A DNA stretch of 16,692 nucleotides from an uncultured beta proteobacterium (GCA_903927495.1 CAIYNH010000920.1:1-16692), one strand, 5' to 3'; positions 7,294 to 14,827 are shown, counted from the first letter of the stretch. Translations and numbers: made by a program. Notes: a model not told the origin generated them from the sequence alone.

Positions 7294-7980
7294 ATGCAAT
7301 TGCGTCGCCGTTTATTGAAAGTGCTGGCTGCTGCCGGTGTATTTGGGCCGGCGGGCATTGCCGGTTTGGTGAGTCAAGCCCTGGCCATGGACAAAGTTCC
7401 GCTGGCACCAGGTTTGTACAAAATGCGCGGAGATGTCTCGGTTAATGGCAAGCCGGCGCGCCCGGGGCAGCAGATCGGCCCGGGAGACACCGTGGTCACT
7501 GGCCGTGACAGTGAGGCGATTTACGTTATCGGTCACGATGCCTTTCTGCAAAGAGACGATTCCACCCTTATATTTGGTGCCGATGCTGCAACCAGCTTTT
7601 TTCGTGTGGTCACCGGCAAAGTGTTGTCGGTGTTCGGCAAAAGTCAGGACAAGCGCACGCTGATGGCTACCACGGTCACCATCGGCATTCGCGGCACCGG
7701 CTGTTACATCGAAGACGAGGGCAGCGGCACTGCTGCCCGAACCTATTTTTGCCTGTGTTACGGCAGCGTTGATCTGACACCTTCCTCCGCCCCGCATGAG
7801 AGCGAAAGCTACAGCACCAGCCACCACGAACATCCGCTGTACATCTACAACGACATGAAGATGCCAAAGATGATGGTGCCTGCCGGTGTCGTCAATCACA
7901 GCGACGATGAACTGACCCTGCTGGAGAGTCTGGTGGGCCGCTGGCCACCGTTTTTTGGACGGGGTGGCGCCACGTATTGA
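7294..7980 (+). CDS. Exported FecR-domain protein
   Basis: A 228-residue protein. The leader MQLRRRLLKVLAAAG, continuing hydrophobic to a SQALA site near residue 31, has a twin-arginine-like start and predicts export, possibly by the Tat route. Residues about 38-160 form a FecR-like beta domain: GDVSVNGKPARPGQQIGPGDTVVTG-like start, then TTVTIGIRGTGCY, the usual V-G-I-R-G-T core, then a YGSVDL strand. The C-terminal part has a His/Ser-rich stretch (HESESYSTSHHEHP) and three cysteines overall after the leader (137, 153, 155). In the FecIR system the FecR domain is periplasmic and signals to a sigma factor, but here there is no membrane helix after the leader and no fecI-like gene nearby. A stand-alone periplasmic ligand or scaffold role is more likely. 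The start is supported by AGGA about 7 bases before the ATG. Confidence 0.8.
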   Translation: MQLRRRLLKVLAAAGVFGPAGIAGLVSQALAMDKVPLAPGLYKMRGDVSVNGKPARPGQQIGPGDTVVTGRDSEAIYVIGHDAFLQRDDSTLIFGADAATSFFRVVTGKVLSVFGKSQDKRTLMATTVTIGIRGTGCYIEDEGSGTAARTYFCLCYGSVDLTPSSAPHESESYSTSHHEHPLYIYNDMKMPKMMVPAGVVNHSDDELTLLESLVGRWPPFFGRGGATY

Positions 7981-8030
7981 GAGGTCATGGATGCCTCCCT
8001 GCCCACTGGCATGGAAATTGGAGCGCTGAG

Positions 8031-8132
8031 ATGAACAGCCTTTCATCAGGAAGAGAAATCGAGGTCAATCCTCTGGTGATACGGAATCAAAGTGCCCAAG
8101 TCGTGATCAACAACAGTTTTCAGATGGCTTAA
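8031..8132 (+). CDS. Possible small protein of 33 residues
   Basis: An ATG at 8031 is preceded by GGAG (8020-8023) at an ideal 7-base spacing and opens 33 codons, starting MNSLSSGREIEVNPLVIRNQ and ending NNSFQMA, before a TAA 13 bases ahead of the MFS start. Its start overlaps (ATGA) the stop of an even smaller ORF at 7987-8034 (starts MDASLPTGME, 15 codons), which begins just after the FecR stop. The arrangement suggests coupled translation between fecR and the MFS gene. No family is recognised, and the chance of a random ORF this short is considerable. Confidence 0.35.
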   Translation: MNSLSSGREIEVNPLVIRNQSAQVVINNSFQMA

Positions 8133-8145
8133 CACTTGATGCACC

Positions 8146-9342
8146 ATGAAGACACCACAATCCAAATCCGTGTTGAGGCAAATTCCTTCCGGCGTATGGG
8201 TGCTGGGCCTTGTGAGCATGTTGATGGATATTTCTTCGGAGATGATTCACAGTTTGTTGCCGATGTTCATGGTCACCGTTTTGGGAACCAGCGCTTTCAC
8301 AGTTGGCCTGATCGAGGGCATGGCCGAGGCCACGGCATTGATTGTGAAAGTGTTTTCGGGAACGCTGAGTGACTATCTGGGTAGACGCAAAGGACTTGCG
8401 TTGTTTGGGTATACGCTGGGCGCTTTGACCAAACCGTTGTTTGCGCTCGCCACTGGGGTTGGCATCGTCGTCGCAGCCCGATTTCTTGATCGGGTTGGAA
8501 AAGGCGTACGTGGGGCCCCACGCGATGCCCTGGTCGCCGATATCACACCGCAGTCGATGCGCGGGGCCGCCTTCGGCCTGCGCCAGTCGCTTGACACAGT
8601 AGGCGCGTTCATGGGGCCACTGCTGGCGGTGGGATTGATGTTGCTGTGGTCTGACGATTTCAGAGCCGTGTTTTGGGTTGCTGTGATTCCGGGCCTGATG
8701 GCCGTTGCCTTGCTGCTGTTTGGTGTGCATGAGCCCGCACGGCAGGCGGGTCACCCCAGAATCAACCCGATTCAGCGCGACAGCCTGCGCCGACTTGGCC
8801 GGCCGTACTGGTGGGTGGTCAGCATTGGCGCAGTCGTCACTTTGGCCCGATTCAGCGAAGCCTTTTTGGTTTTGCGCGCCCAACAGAGTGGCATTGCGAT
8901 TGCGCTCGTCCCATTGGTCATGGTCGCAATGAATGTGGTGTACGCGGCCTGCGCCTACCCATTTGGCAAACTGTCAGACCGCATGAGCCACACCATGCTG
9001 CTGTCCATCGGCTTGGTGACCCTGATTGCAGCAGACCTGGTACTGGCCAGCGGCAAACACTGGTCGACGCTGCTGCTGGGGGTGGCGCTGTGGGGTATCC
9101 ATATGGGCCTGACGCAAGGTTTATTGGTGACCATGGTTGCTGATACGGCTCCGGCCGATTTGAGAGGAACCGCCTATGGATTTTTTAACCTGGTGAGCGG
9201 TTTGACTATGCTGATAGCCAGCGCTGTTGCAGGTTGGCTCTGGGACAGTCAGGGGGCTGCCACAACGTTTTACGGCGGTGCTGTATTCGCCAGCATTGCC
9301 TTGCTGGGCTCGCTGTGGCGGCAAGCCCAGCCCAATGCCTGA
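8146..9342 (+). CDS. MFS transporter, 12 membrane helices
   Basis: A 398-residue major facilitator superfamily protein. The loop after helix 2 carries the MFS signature GTLSDYLGRRKG (72-83). Its counterpart in the second half is GKLSDRMSH (274-282). The charged segment DRVGKGVRGAPRDALVADIT (115-134), followed by RGAAFGLRQSLDTVGAFMGP, marks a drug:H+ antiporter-like subfamily common in Proteobacteria, for which I know no firm substrate. A long polar loop near residues 197-217 separates the two six-helix halves. The protein looks complete up to its stop, WRQAQPNA. The start has no good ribosome site. It runs convergent to hoxY and is followed in frame by a DoxX remnant. Substrate and direction are not predictable from the sequence. 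Confidence 0.85.
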   Translation: MKTPQSKSVLRQIPSGVWVLGLVSMLMDISSEMIHSLLPMFMVTVLGTSAFTVGLIEGMAEATALIVKVFSGTLSDYLGRRKGLALFGYTLGALTKPLFALATGVGIVVAARFLDRVGKGVRGAPRDALVADITPQSMRGAAFGLRQSLDTVGAFMGPLLAVGLMLLWSDDFRAVFWVAVIPGLMAVALLLFGVHEPARQAGHPRINPIQRDSLRRLGRPYWWVVSIGAVVTLARFSEAFLVLRAQQSGIAIALVPLVMVAMNVVYAACAYPFGKLSDRMSHTMLLSIGLVTLIAADLVLASGKHWSTLLLGVALWGIHMGLTQGLLVTMVADTAPADLRGTAYGFFNLVSGLTMLIASAVAGWLWDSQGAATTFYGGAVFASIALLGSLWRQAQPNA

Positions 9343-9531
9343 CAACTCCATTTGCAAGTCATCCCCGTCGCAGCGGATCAGTCCTTTGTACAGCAGTTCA
9401 TATTTTTCAAGAACATTGCTCTGGTCGGCGCTTTGCAGGTGTTGGCAGGACAGGGTGCCTGGAGCCTGGTGGCAGCCAACTACAGCGGCATTCCTGGTCT
9501 GGGCTTGCTTGCGGCCGTCGCTCAGTCGTAA
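9343..9531 (+). pseudogene. C-terminal remnant of a DoxX-family membrane protein
   Basis: Directly after the MFS stop, in the same frame, an open stretch of 62 codons reads VIPVAADQSFVQQFIFFKNI, then ALVGALQVLAGQGAWSL, ending VAQS and TAA. This matches the last part of DoxX-family proteins, in which a polar A-D/E-Q stretch precedes F-x-K-N-x-A-x-x-G-x-L and a final G-x-x-S-L. The first 80 or so residues and a normal start codon are missing (only a TTG at 9352 is available), so it is a fragment left by a deletion or rearrangement. Its last 10 bases overlap the 3' end of hoxY on the other strand. It occupies the place where hoxH would be expected. Confidence 0.6.
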
Positions 9532-10100
9532 TGAATCAACCCGTGCCCGAGCTGCGGGGTGCGACCGGCCAGCAGGTCGGTCAGAAAAGACCAAATAGCG
9601 TCTGCACTGGGTGGGCATCCCGGTAAAAAATAGTCCACATGCACAACCTCGTGAATCGGGTGAACACGGTTCAGAGGCAAAGGCAGTTCGGGGTCGTTGG
9701 GCACCTGGCTGGCAACGCTCAGGCCGTCACGGTTGCAATACACGTCCAGCATCATCTGCCCTACATCGCGCTGGTTTCGCTGTGCGGGCAAGCCGCCATT
9801 GATGGCGCAGGCACCTACTGCGACCAGCGTTTTGCAGTTAACCCGGAACTCGCGCAGTACCTGAACATTCTCGGCATTACACAGGCCCCCTTCAATCAGG
9901 CCGATGTCGCAGCGGCTGATGGTCTTGATATCGGTCAGTGGCGAGCGGTCAAATTCGACCAGTTCCAGCAGCTCCAGCAGGCGCTCGTCAATGTCCAGAA
10001 AAGACATGTGACAGCCAAAACAACCGGCCAGCGAAACGGTGGCCAGTTTGAGCTTGCGCGGGGTATACGGCGCTGGTGCATTCATCACACCGGTGTTCAT
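9522..10100 (-). CDS. hoxY: NAD-reducing [NiFe] hydrogenase, small subunit HoxY
   Basis: A 192-residue small subunit of the cytoplasmic NAD-reducing hydrogenase. It carries only the proximal [4Fe-4S] cluster and would pass electrons from the HoxH active site to HoxU/HoxF. All four expected cysteines are visible: C27 and C30 (AGCFGCHMSF), C98 (VGACAINGG) and C162 (PGCPPSADAI). The typical IGLIEGG and DYFLPGCPP segments are present, and the C-terminus ends HYD, like the RYD I recall for Cupriavidus HoxY, so the protein is complete. It overlaps hoxU by 4 bases (ATGA) and has a strong ribosome site, AGGAGGT (10107-10113 on the minus strand), 6 bases before the ATG. Its obligate partner gene hoxH does not follow; a DoxX remnant and a convergent MFS gene do. 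Confidence 0.92.
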   Translation of the reverse strand: MNTGVMNAPAPYTPRKLKLATVSLAGCFGCHMSFLDIDERLLELLELVEFDRSPLTDIKTISRCDIGLIEGGLCNAENVQVLREFRVNCKTLVAVGACAINGGLPAQRNQRDVGQMMLDVYCNRDGLSVASQVPNDPELPLPLNRVHPIHEVVHVDYFLPGCPPSADAIWSFLTDLLAGRTPQLGHGLIHYD

Positions 10101-10819
10101 GGCAGCACCTCCTGCGACACAGAACGGATGTCAAAGCGACGCTGACCAATGGGCGTGGCAAAACCACGCCGCTTGGGCAATATGGCCCCTACAGGGCAAA
10201 TGTTTGCGGCGAGATCATGTTTTTGAAAGGCACTGTCAGCGAGCAGGCCACTTTCGCTGTTGACCAGCAAATGCGTCGCCACGCCGTGCCCCCCGATGGC
10301 AAAGACGTTTTTAGCATCGACCCCAGCGCTGGCGCGTACACACAAGCCGCACAAAATGCACCGGTTCAGGTCCAGCAGCAAATCCGGATGACTGGCATCC
10401 ACCTTTCGGTCAGGGTAAAACTCTTCAAAATGCGGGCCCTCCATGCCCATTTGGTACGCTGTGGCCTGCAGCAGGCAATTGCCGCTTTTTTCACAAGAAG
10501 GACAAAAATGGTTGCCTTCAACAAACAACATTTGGAGAAGCTTCTTGCGCTGGCCATTGAGTTCATCGGTGACGCTCTCGACATCTTGGGCACTGGCTGC
10601 CTGCACGGTGCAGGCAGCGCCGGTGCGGCCATTGACCTTTACGGTGCACAAGCGGCACGAGCCGTGTGGCGCAAAGTCGGGGTGCCAGCACAGGTGCGGA
10701 ATATAGTGACCGGCGCGAGTGGCCGCTTGCAAAATGGTGTCGCCAGGACAAAATTCAACCTCTTGTCCATCCAGTGCAAACGTGCCAGGGCTTAGGGCAT
10801 CAATGCGGTTGTCACTCAT
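10097..10819 (-). CDS. hoxU: NAD-reducing hydrogenase diaphorase small subunit HoxU
   Basis: A 240-residue iron-sulfur subunit related to the N-terminal part of complex I NuoG. It relays electrons between HoxY and the flavin subunit HoxF. An N-terminal [2Fe-2S] ferredoxin domain has C44, C55, C58 and C70. A His-Cys3 [4Fe-4S] site follows with H104, C106, C109 and C115 (HFCPSCEKSGNC). A further [4Fe-4S] site has C154, C157, C160 and C208 (CILCGLC and NICPVGAI). All ligands are present and the length is normal for HoxU. Its start overlaps the hoxF stop by 4 bases, with GGAG 8 bases before the ATG, and its stop overlaps the hoxY start. A NuoG fragment is unlikely because the protein ends where HoxU does. 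Confidence 0.93.
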   Translation of the reverse strand: MSDNRIDALSPGTFALDGQEVEFCPGDTILQAATRAGHYIPHLCWHPDFAPHGSCRLCTVKVNGRTGAACTVQAASAQDVESVTDELNGQRKKLLQMLFVEGNHFCPSCEKSGNCLLQATAYQMGMEGPHFEEFYPDRKVDASHPDLLLDLNRCILCGLCVRASAGVDAKNVFAIGGHGVATHLLVNSESGLLADSAFQKHDLAANICPVGAILPKRRGFATPIGQRRFDIRSVSQEVLP

Positions 10820-12627
10820 TCAAAATTCTCCAGATGCGCACCGGTATCATTACGGCCAGTGACGCGTCGGGCTTGCGACAGCTCTGCGTCCATGTCAAAA
10901 CTGGCCACAAAGTGCAGCGAGTTCAAGTGCTGTTCGTAGGCCGGGCGAAACTTGGCAATGGTGTCGCGCAGTGGGTTGCAAGCGGCCGCTCCCAAACCGC
11001 AATGGGTGGCCCCGTGCATGAGCTTGTCGAGTTCATAGAGCACTTGCACGTCTTCGCTGGAGCCATAGCCACGCTTGAGCTTGTCCAGATGCCGCACCAC
11101 CAGTTCTGTGCCGACCCGGCATGGGGTGCAAAAACCACAGCTCTCGTGGGCAAAAAACTGGGCAAAGTTGCGTGCTACTTCAAACATATCGCGGCTACGG
11201 TCGAAGATCATGAAGGCACCCGCCGTGGGCACATCCTCAAAACCAAGGTGCCGGCCAAATTCAAGCGCCGACAGGCAAACACCCGAAGGTCCACCAACCT
11301 GCACCGCCTGGGTGTCATGCGCACCGCAGTCTTGCAGAATACGCCCAATTCGAGTGCCAAATGGGTACTCGTAAATGCCTGGGCGGTCACAATCGCCTGA
11401 CACCGAGTGAATTTTGGTGCCGGTGGACTGCGCCGTGCCAATTCTCGCCCACCAGGCCCCACCGTGTACTGCGATGTGCGTCACGGCACAAAAAGTCTCG
11501 ACGTTGTTGACCGTCGTGGGTTGACCCAGGTAGCCATGCTCAACCGGGAATGGTGGTCGAATGCGCGGTGTGCCACGTTTACCTTCAAGGGACTCGATCA
11601 GTGCAGACTCTTCACCACAGACGTAGGCTCCGGCACCGACATGAATCTCGATATCAAAATCAAAGCCAACCTTGCCCTGAATGGCGTTGCCCAACAGCGC
11701 TTGTTCACGTCTGCGTTGCAGCACAGCTTGCAGATGCTCCAGCAAGTAACGGTATTCGCCACGCAAATACACCAGCCCGCGCTTGGCCCCCACGACCCAG
11801 GCGGCAATCGTCATCCCTTCAAACAAGGTGTCGGCATAGCTGGTCAGCAGCACCCGGTCTTTGAATGTGCCAGGCTCGCCTTCGTCAGCATTGCAAATCA
11901 CATAATGGTTTTGACCCTGGGCATTGCGACAAAGCTGCCATTTGGTACCTGTCGCATAACCAGCACCGCCCCGACCCCGCAATTTAGAGCGCTTGATATC
12001 GTCCAGCACAACTTGAGGCTCACGCGCGAGAACGCCCAAGAGAGCTACGCCTGGCGCAGGCTGCACACCCAGTTTGACATCGGCCAGGCGGATCTGGTCA
12101 TCCACATGCGACCATTCCTGCGGCCACAGCGCATTGGGCACGCGTTTCTCAATCAGTTCGGCGATCTGTTCAATACGCTCGGAAGTTAGCTGGGTCAGCA
12201 CCTGATGATGGTTGACAAGTGCGGCCGGCCCTTGGTCGCACAAGCCGGTGCAGGACGTGGTCGCCACGCTCACCAGGCCGTCGCCGCGCATTTGCCCGGG
12301 TGAAACCTTCAGCAGCCGGCAAAGCTGCTGCAGCATTGCCTCACTGCCCAACAGTCGGTCGGTGATGTTGTCGCTAAACAACACCCGATAAGTACCAACG
12401 GGCTGGGTATGGAAAAAACGGTAAAAACCAGCCACGCCTTCGACGTGCGCCAGTGTCAATCCCAAAGCGTCAGCCATTTCGTTCAAGGCGTGTCTAGGCA
12501 GCCAGCCATTGCCGGCTTGAAACTTGCGCAATATCTGCACCAACGCGTGTGGGTCGGCTCGATGCTGCGCAACCAGTGACGAAACATCAGAGGCCGGACC
12601 GACGGGAGCTTGGCAGTTGAGGATCAT
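10816..12627 (-). CDS. hoxF: NAD-reducing hydrogenase diaphorase large subunit HoxF
   Basis: A 603-residue flavoprotein with an N-terminal NuoE-like part (about 20-160) and a NuoF-like part (about 180-560). It binds NAD(H) and FMN. Seen are the glycine-rich GRGGAGYATG (218-227), the FMN segment CNADEGEPGT (245-254), CGEESALIESLEGKRG (337-352), and the [4Fe-4S] ligands C497, C500, C503 and C543 (SCGFCTPC and HCGLG). In the NuoE-like part only the second cysteine pair, C126 and C130 (SCTGLC), remains; where NuoE has the first pair there is LFSDNITD without cysteine. Loss of some of these ligands is, as I recall, also found in Cupriavidus HoxF. It is the first gene of the hox operon. No good ribosome site precedes the ATG, though MILNCQAP is a plausible start. 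Confidence 0.93.
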   Translation of the reverse strand: MILNCQAPVGPASDVSSLVAQHRADPHALVQILRKFQAGNGWLPRHALNEMADALGLTLAHVEGVAGFYRFFHTQPVGTYRVLFSDNITDRLLGSEAMLQQLCRLLKVSPGQMRGDGLVSVATTSCTGLCDQGPAALVNHHQVLTQLTSERIEQIAELIEKRVPNALWPQEWSHVDDQIRLADVKLGVQPAPGVALLGVLAREPQVVLDDIKRSKLRGRGGAGYATGTKWQLCRNAQGQNHYVICNADEGEPGTFKDRVLLTSYADTLFEGMTIAAWVVGAKRGLVYLRGEYRYLLEHLQAVLQRRREQALLGNAIQGKVGFDFDIEIHVGAGAYVCGEESALIESLEGKRGTPRIRPPFPVEHGYLGQPTTVNNVETFCAVTHIAVHGGAWWARIGTAQSTGTKIHSVSGDCDRPGIYEYPFGTRIGRILQDCGAHDTQAVQVGGPSGVCLSALEFGRHLGFEDVPTAGAFMIFDRSRDMFEVARNFAQFFAHESCGFCTPCRVGTELVVRHLDKLKRGYGSSEDVQVLYELDKLMHGATHCGLGAAACNPLRDTIAKFRPAYEQHLNSLHFVASFDMDAELSQARRVTGRNDTGAHLENFE

Positions 12628-12831
12628 AAGTTTGGGATGACTCCGACTAAATCTGAACTCAGTGTAGCAATCGAGCGGCAGCGGGGGATTGCTTCGAACT
12701 TAAGCGACTTTAAAATTGGGCTGTTGACTAGAATGCAGCGCATGTTCACCAAAGATTGCTCTCATCCCAAAGCCCAGGTCTGGCGGTTCCTTGGCCTCGG
12801 CCACAGACACCTCGCGGTTAAAGATTAACCC
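12628..12831. promoter_or_regulatory. Shared divergent control region of hoxF and the lapD-like gene, with hairpins
   Basis: These 204 bases separate the divergent starts and must hold both promoters, but no convincing sigma-70 or sigma-54 pair stands out. Two perfect short hairpins lie in front of the lapD-like gene: TGGCC-TC-GGCCA (12792-12803) and GGTTAA-AGA-TTAACC (12816-12830). The second ends one base before its ATG and covers the place of a ribosome site. A plus-strand ORF (12610-12828) crosses the region but has no family features. Confidence 0.4.
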
Positions 12832-14778
12832 ATGCGACTGCGCAGCCAGCTTTTTTGGGTACTTACCGGGCTTTTTGTAGCGGTGTTGGCGGTTATTTTG
12901 TTGGTCTCCACAAGCGGTACACGGCGTTATTTGGAGCAACAGCTGGCTTCCCATGCGCAAGATACTGCCACCGCCCTGTCCATCACACTCGCGCAATCAT
13001 TGGGTAAAGGCGACAAGGTGCTGGCTGAAACCCAGGTGCTCAGCGTTTTTGATCGAGGCTATTTCAGACGCATTGATGTCTTGGGCACAGACCGCAGCCC
13101 GATTGTGGTGCGCGAATTGCCCGAAAAGATTGAGGACGTTCCGACTTGGTTTGTCGCCCTGGTGCCGATTCAAACGCCGGTAGGTGAGGCCTTTGTCGGC
13201 TCCGGTTGGCGCCAGTTGGGCAAGGTTCTGGTGGTGAGCCAACCTACCTATGCTTATCAGCATTTATGGCGCACCTCGGTACAGCTGCTGAGCTGGCTCT
13301 TGGCCATTTGCCTGACGGCGCTGCTGCTTTTGCAACTGGGCCTGCACCTCATTCTGAAACCCTTGCTCGCCATCGAAAAAACGGCGCAAGACGTACAAGC
13401 CAAAAAATTTGAACAAATTGTGCAACGACCCCGTGCCCCGGAGTTAGCCAGTGTGGTGAAAGCCATGAACCAGATGTCGCGTCGCGTCGGCGAGATGCTC
13501 GATGCCGAAACGGCCCGCGCACTGGCGCTGCAAAGGCAGGCTTACGAAGACGATCTGACCGGTTTGTCCAACCGCCGCGGCTTTGAGATGCGCCTGTCCG
13601 AATTGCTGCACGGCGAGTTCCACTTCGCGCTGGGGGCCATTATTTCGGTCGAACTTGACGATATGCGCCTGCTCAATCGCGATCATGGTTTTGCCGCCGG
13701 AGAGCGTGTCATGCGGGTGGTGGCTGATTCGGCCAAGATCCTGCTGGCAGCGCAATCAGTGGCAATTTTGGCGCGTAGCAATGAGTTCAGTTTTAGCTTT
13801 GTGTTGGCAGAGGTTGGCGCCCCTGAAGTCTTGGAATTAGCCAAATCCTTGCGCGCACGTATCCTTGCAAGTCTCTATGACAACGCAACGGTTCAGCAAA
13901 TCGGCATACAGGTCGGTGCGGCCTTTTTTCACCAGCACGAAGATCGCTCTAATGTATTTTCCCGTGCCGATCTGGCAGTAGAAACCGCCCGGCAGTCCGA
14001 GCGCAACGGCTTTGCCGTGCTCGACGCGCAGCTCCAGGAAACAAGTTCTTTGGGATCATTTGGCTGGCGCACCCTGATTTCAACGGCGCTCGTAGAAAAA
14101 CGCTGGCGCTTGCTGCGTCAGCCGGTAATGCAGTTGGGCCAAACTCAGGTTTTGCTGCAAACCGAATGCATGGCGCGCCTGGTGGACGAAAACGGCGCGC
14201 TGGTACCTGCCGCTAATTTCCTGCCCATGGCAGCCCGGCACCGGTTGATGCCAGACATCGACCAGGCGATGTTGAGTTTGGCGCTGGACTATTTGAAGAA
14301 ATCGGCACTTGAAAGTCCTGTGGTGGCTGTCAATTTGTCGCCGCAAAGTATTGCTGATACCGTGTTTATGGAATGGTTTAGGCGTGAAGTTGCGGAATTA
14401 GGTGCCAATGCCCAACGTCTGGCTATTGAGATTTCGGAGTTTGGGGCCATTCGCAACGTCGCGGCGACCCTGCAAGTCAAGAACCTGCTGCACGAGCACG
14501 GCGGCAAATTTGGCATTGACCACTTTGGATTGGAACCCAAGGCACTCGAATTGCTGCGCAGCGTAGTACCCGACTACGTCAAGCTGACAGCGGCTTTGAT
14601 GGCCGACCTGACAGCGGTTGAAAACGCCACCGACATGCTGCAGTCCTTTGTCTCGCTGGCGCACTCGCTAGACGTGCTGGTGATTGCCCAGCAAGTTGAG
14701 ACCTTCCAGCAATTGGCGGTGTTGACGGCAGTCAACGTGGATGCAGGACAAGGGTATTATTTTGGTCCCCCACAATGA
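12832..14778 (+). CDS. lapD: LapD-like inner-membrane c-di-GMP receptor (degenerate GGDEF and EAL)
   Basis: A 648-residue protein with LapD architecture: membrane helix (8-27), periplasmic LapD/MoxY-type sensor (about 28-148), second helix (about 150-174), HAMP linker (to about 225), then GGDEF-like (235-400) and EAL-like (410-648) domains. The GGDEF motif reads RSNEF (315-319), and the EAL signature reads ECM. Of the catalytic EAL residues, the D-D-F-G segment is DHFG and the E-G-V-E segment is QQVE, so neither synthesis nor hydrolysis of c-di-GMP is expected. Such domains bind c-di-GMP as receptors. In Pseudomonas LapD, the periplasmic part sequesters the protease LapG through a tryptophan near residue 125; here W126 sits in a comparable GSGWRQLGK turn. 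No lapG lies next to it. A type I secretion operon is 6 kb away, but its ABC proteins are not of the LapB kind. Confidence 0.75.
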   Translation: MRLRSQLFWVLTGLFVAVLAVILLVSTSGTRRYLEQQLASHAQDTATALSITLAQSLGKGDKVLAETQVLSVFDRGYFRRIDVLGTDRSPIVVRELPEKIEDVPTWFVALVPIQTPVGEAFVGSGWRQLGKVLVVSQPTYAYQHLWRTSVQLLSWLLAICLTALLLLQLGLHLILKPLLAIEKTAQDVQAKKFEQIVQRPRAPELASVVKAMNQMSRRVGEMLDAETARALALQRQAYEDDLTGLSNRRGFEMRLSELLHGEFHFALGAIISVELDDMRLLNRDHGFAAGERVMRVVADSAKILLAAQSVAILARSNEFSFSFVLAEVGAPEVLELAKSLRARILASLYDNATVQQIGIQVGAAFFHQHEDRSNVFSRADLAVETARQSERNGFAVLDAQLQETSSLGSFGWRTLISTALVEKRWRLLRQPVMQLGQTQVLLQTECMARLVDENGALVPAANFLPMAARHRLMPDIDQAMLSLALDYLKKSALESPVVAVNLSPQSIADTVFMEWFRREVAELGANAQRLAIEISEFGAIRNVAATLQVKNLLHEHGGKFGIDHFGLEPKALELLRSVVPDYVKLTAALMADLTAVENATDMLQSFVSLAHSLDVLVIAQQVETFQQLAVLTAVNVDAGQGYYFGPPQ

Positions 14779-14802
14779 GTCATCCGGGTAAATCGGGATG
14801 AC
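14779..14802 (+). other. Hairpin after the lapD-like gene
   Basis: GTCATCC (14779-14785) and GGATGAC (14796-14802) form a perfect 7-bp stem with a 10-base loop, starting at the base after the stop codon. No T-run follows, so it is at best a weak terminator or an RNA-processing element between the lapD-like gene and the CoA-transferase gene. Confidence 0.4.
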
Positions 14803-14827
14803 CTATGCCAGTTTGTACGCCTAAACC

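Noticed and set aside
7312..8046. A 244-codon minus-strand ORF opposite the FecR gene
   Set aside because: No ribosome site or family pattern; the FecR domain on the other strand explains the open frame.
8110..8132. Frame reading QQFSDGLT just before the MFS gene, considered as a signalling-protein remnant
   Set aside because: Only eight residues resemble such proteins, and there is no extended open frame around them.
8107..8883. A 258-codon minus-strand ORF opposite the MFS gene
   Set aside because: It is rich in Gln, His, Asn and Arg without any domain, and the plus strand encodes a clear MFS protein. It is an antisense shadow in GC-rich coding DNA.
11407..12189. A 260-codon plus-strand ORF opposite hoxF
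   Set aside because: The composition is that of an antisense frame, and hoxF on the other strand is fully conserved over this range.
12661..12682. Possible sigma-54 promoter for the hox operon on the minus strand
   Set aside because: A TTGCTA fits the -12 half, but the GG of the -24 half is missing (TGCC) and the spacing is off, although hox operons in other bacteria do use sigma-54.
12610..12828. A 72-codon plus-strand ORF ending just before the lapD-like start, considered as a lapG remnant
   Set aside because: It overlaps the hoxF start region, shows none of the Cys-His-Asp motif context of LapG, and has no ribosome site.
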